Below, one piece after another: positions 6,729 to 6,848 of a stretch of 6,848 bases of DNA. Position numbers and translations under genes: made by a program. Origin of the DNA: an uncultured Clostridia bacterium (GTDB lineage Bacteria; Bacillota; Clostridia; Oscillospirales; Acutalibacteraceae). The notes beneath the pieces are model-generated. The model was not told the DNA's origin and did not search any database. It saw only the letters and a list, made by a program, of their open reading frames with translations. The DNA is taken from NCBI GenBank assembly GCA_947629295.1, contig CANRDH010000084.1, positions 1-6,848 of the forward strand, in the 5' to 3' direction. Every line of letters begins with the position of its first letter. The stretch's first letter is position 1.

Positions 6729-6747
6729 ATTTTTCATCCCTTTCTGT

Positions 6748-6780
6748 TGGTTTTATATTTGTTGAATTCAATATAAACCA
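6748..6780. repeat. AT-rich inverted repeat upstream of the small ORF
   Basis: TGGTTTTATATT (6748-6759) pairs with AATATAAACCA (6770-6780) with one bulged T; the centre contains the palindrome TTGAATTCAA (6762-6771). No U-run follows on either strand, so a terminator is unlikely. An operator or a hairpin in the leader of the small minus-strand ORF is possible. Confidence 0.4.
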
Positions 6781-6848
6781 TGGGAAAGTTATTTTACATA
6801 GGGTATGGACTTTACGGTATAAAAATGGCTGTCAACGGCATATTTATG

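Noticed and set aside
6825..6848. ATG at 6825 opening MAVNGIFM to the window end on the plus strand
   Set aside because: Only eight codons are visible and no ribosome site precedes it, so a gene start cannot be supported.

Overview
The window looks like chromosome from a low-GC Gram-positive bacterium, probably a Clostridia member of the Ruminococcus/Oscillospiraceae type. The grounds are AT-rich sequence, Gram-positive style Shine-Dalgarno sites (CGGAGG, AAAGGAG), a LytTR/AgrC-type two-component pair and an FtsX-type ABC exporter. The genus is an inference from style only.

Layout, left to right. Bases 1-645 (+) hold the 3' part of an HSL-family alpha/beta hydrolase whose start lies outside the window. 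An 83-bp convergent gap with a terminator-like hairpin follows. Then comes a four-gene block on the minus strand, read from about 6.1 kb down to 0.73 kb: LytTR response regulator, GHKL histidine kinase of the AgrC/HPK10 type, LolD/MacB-type ABC ATPase, and an 835-aa two-domain FtsX-like permease. Regulator and kinase overlap by 8 bp and ATPase and permease by 4 bp (ATGA), so each pair is probably translationally coupled. A 169-bp gap separates the two pairs and carries its own candidate promoter behind a tandem 21-bp direct repeat.

Upstream of the regulator is a roughly 200-bp divergent control region. It leads on the plus strand to a 107-aa XRE-family repressor (6341-6664). This region has a near-consensus minus-strand promoter (TTGACA-17-TAAAAT), an extended -10 for the repressor gene, and TACCA/TGGTA arms around both -10 boxes, so the XRE protein may control itself and the two-component operon. 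Beyond the repressor, on the minus strand, is a possible 14-17 aa peptide gene rich in Trp, Phe and Arg (weak evidence), preceded by an AT-rich inverted repeat.

Working model (inference): the kinase senses an extracellular compound, plausibly a peptide; the LytTR regulator activates the ABC genes from the repeat-bearing promoter; and the ABC pair exports or removes that compound, as in antimicrobial-peptide resistance or immunity modules. The XRE protein sets the basal level. No AgrB/AgrD-like pair, lantibiotic gene, RNA gene, CRISPR array or insertion sequence was seen.
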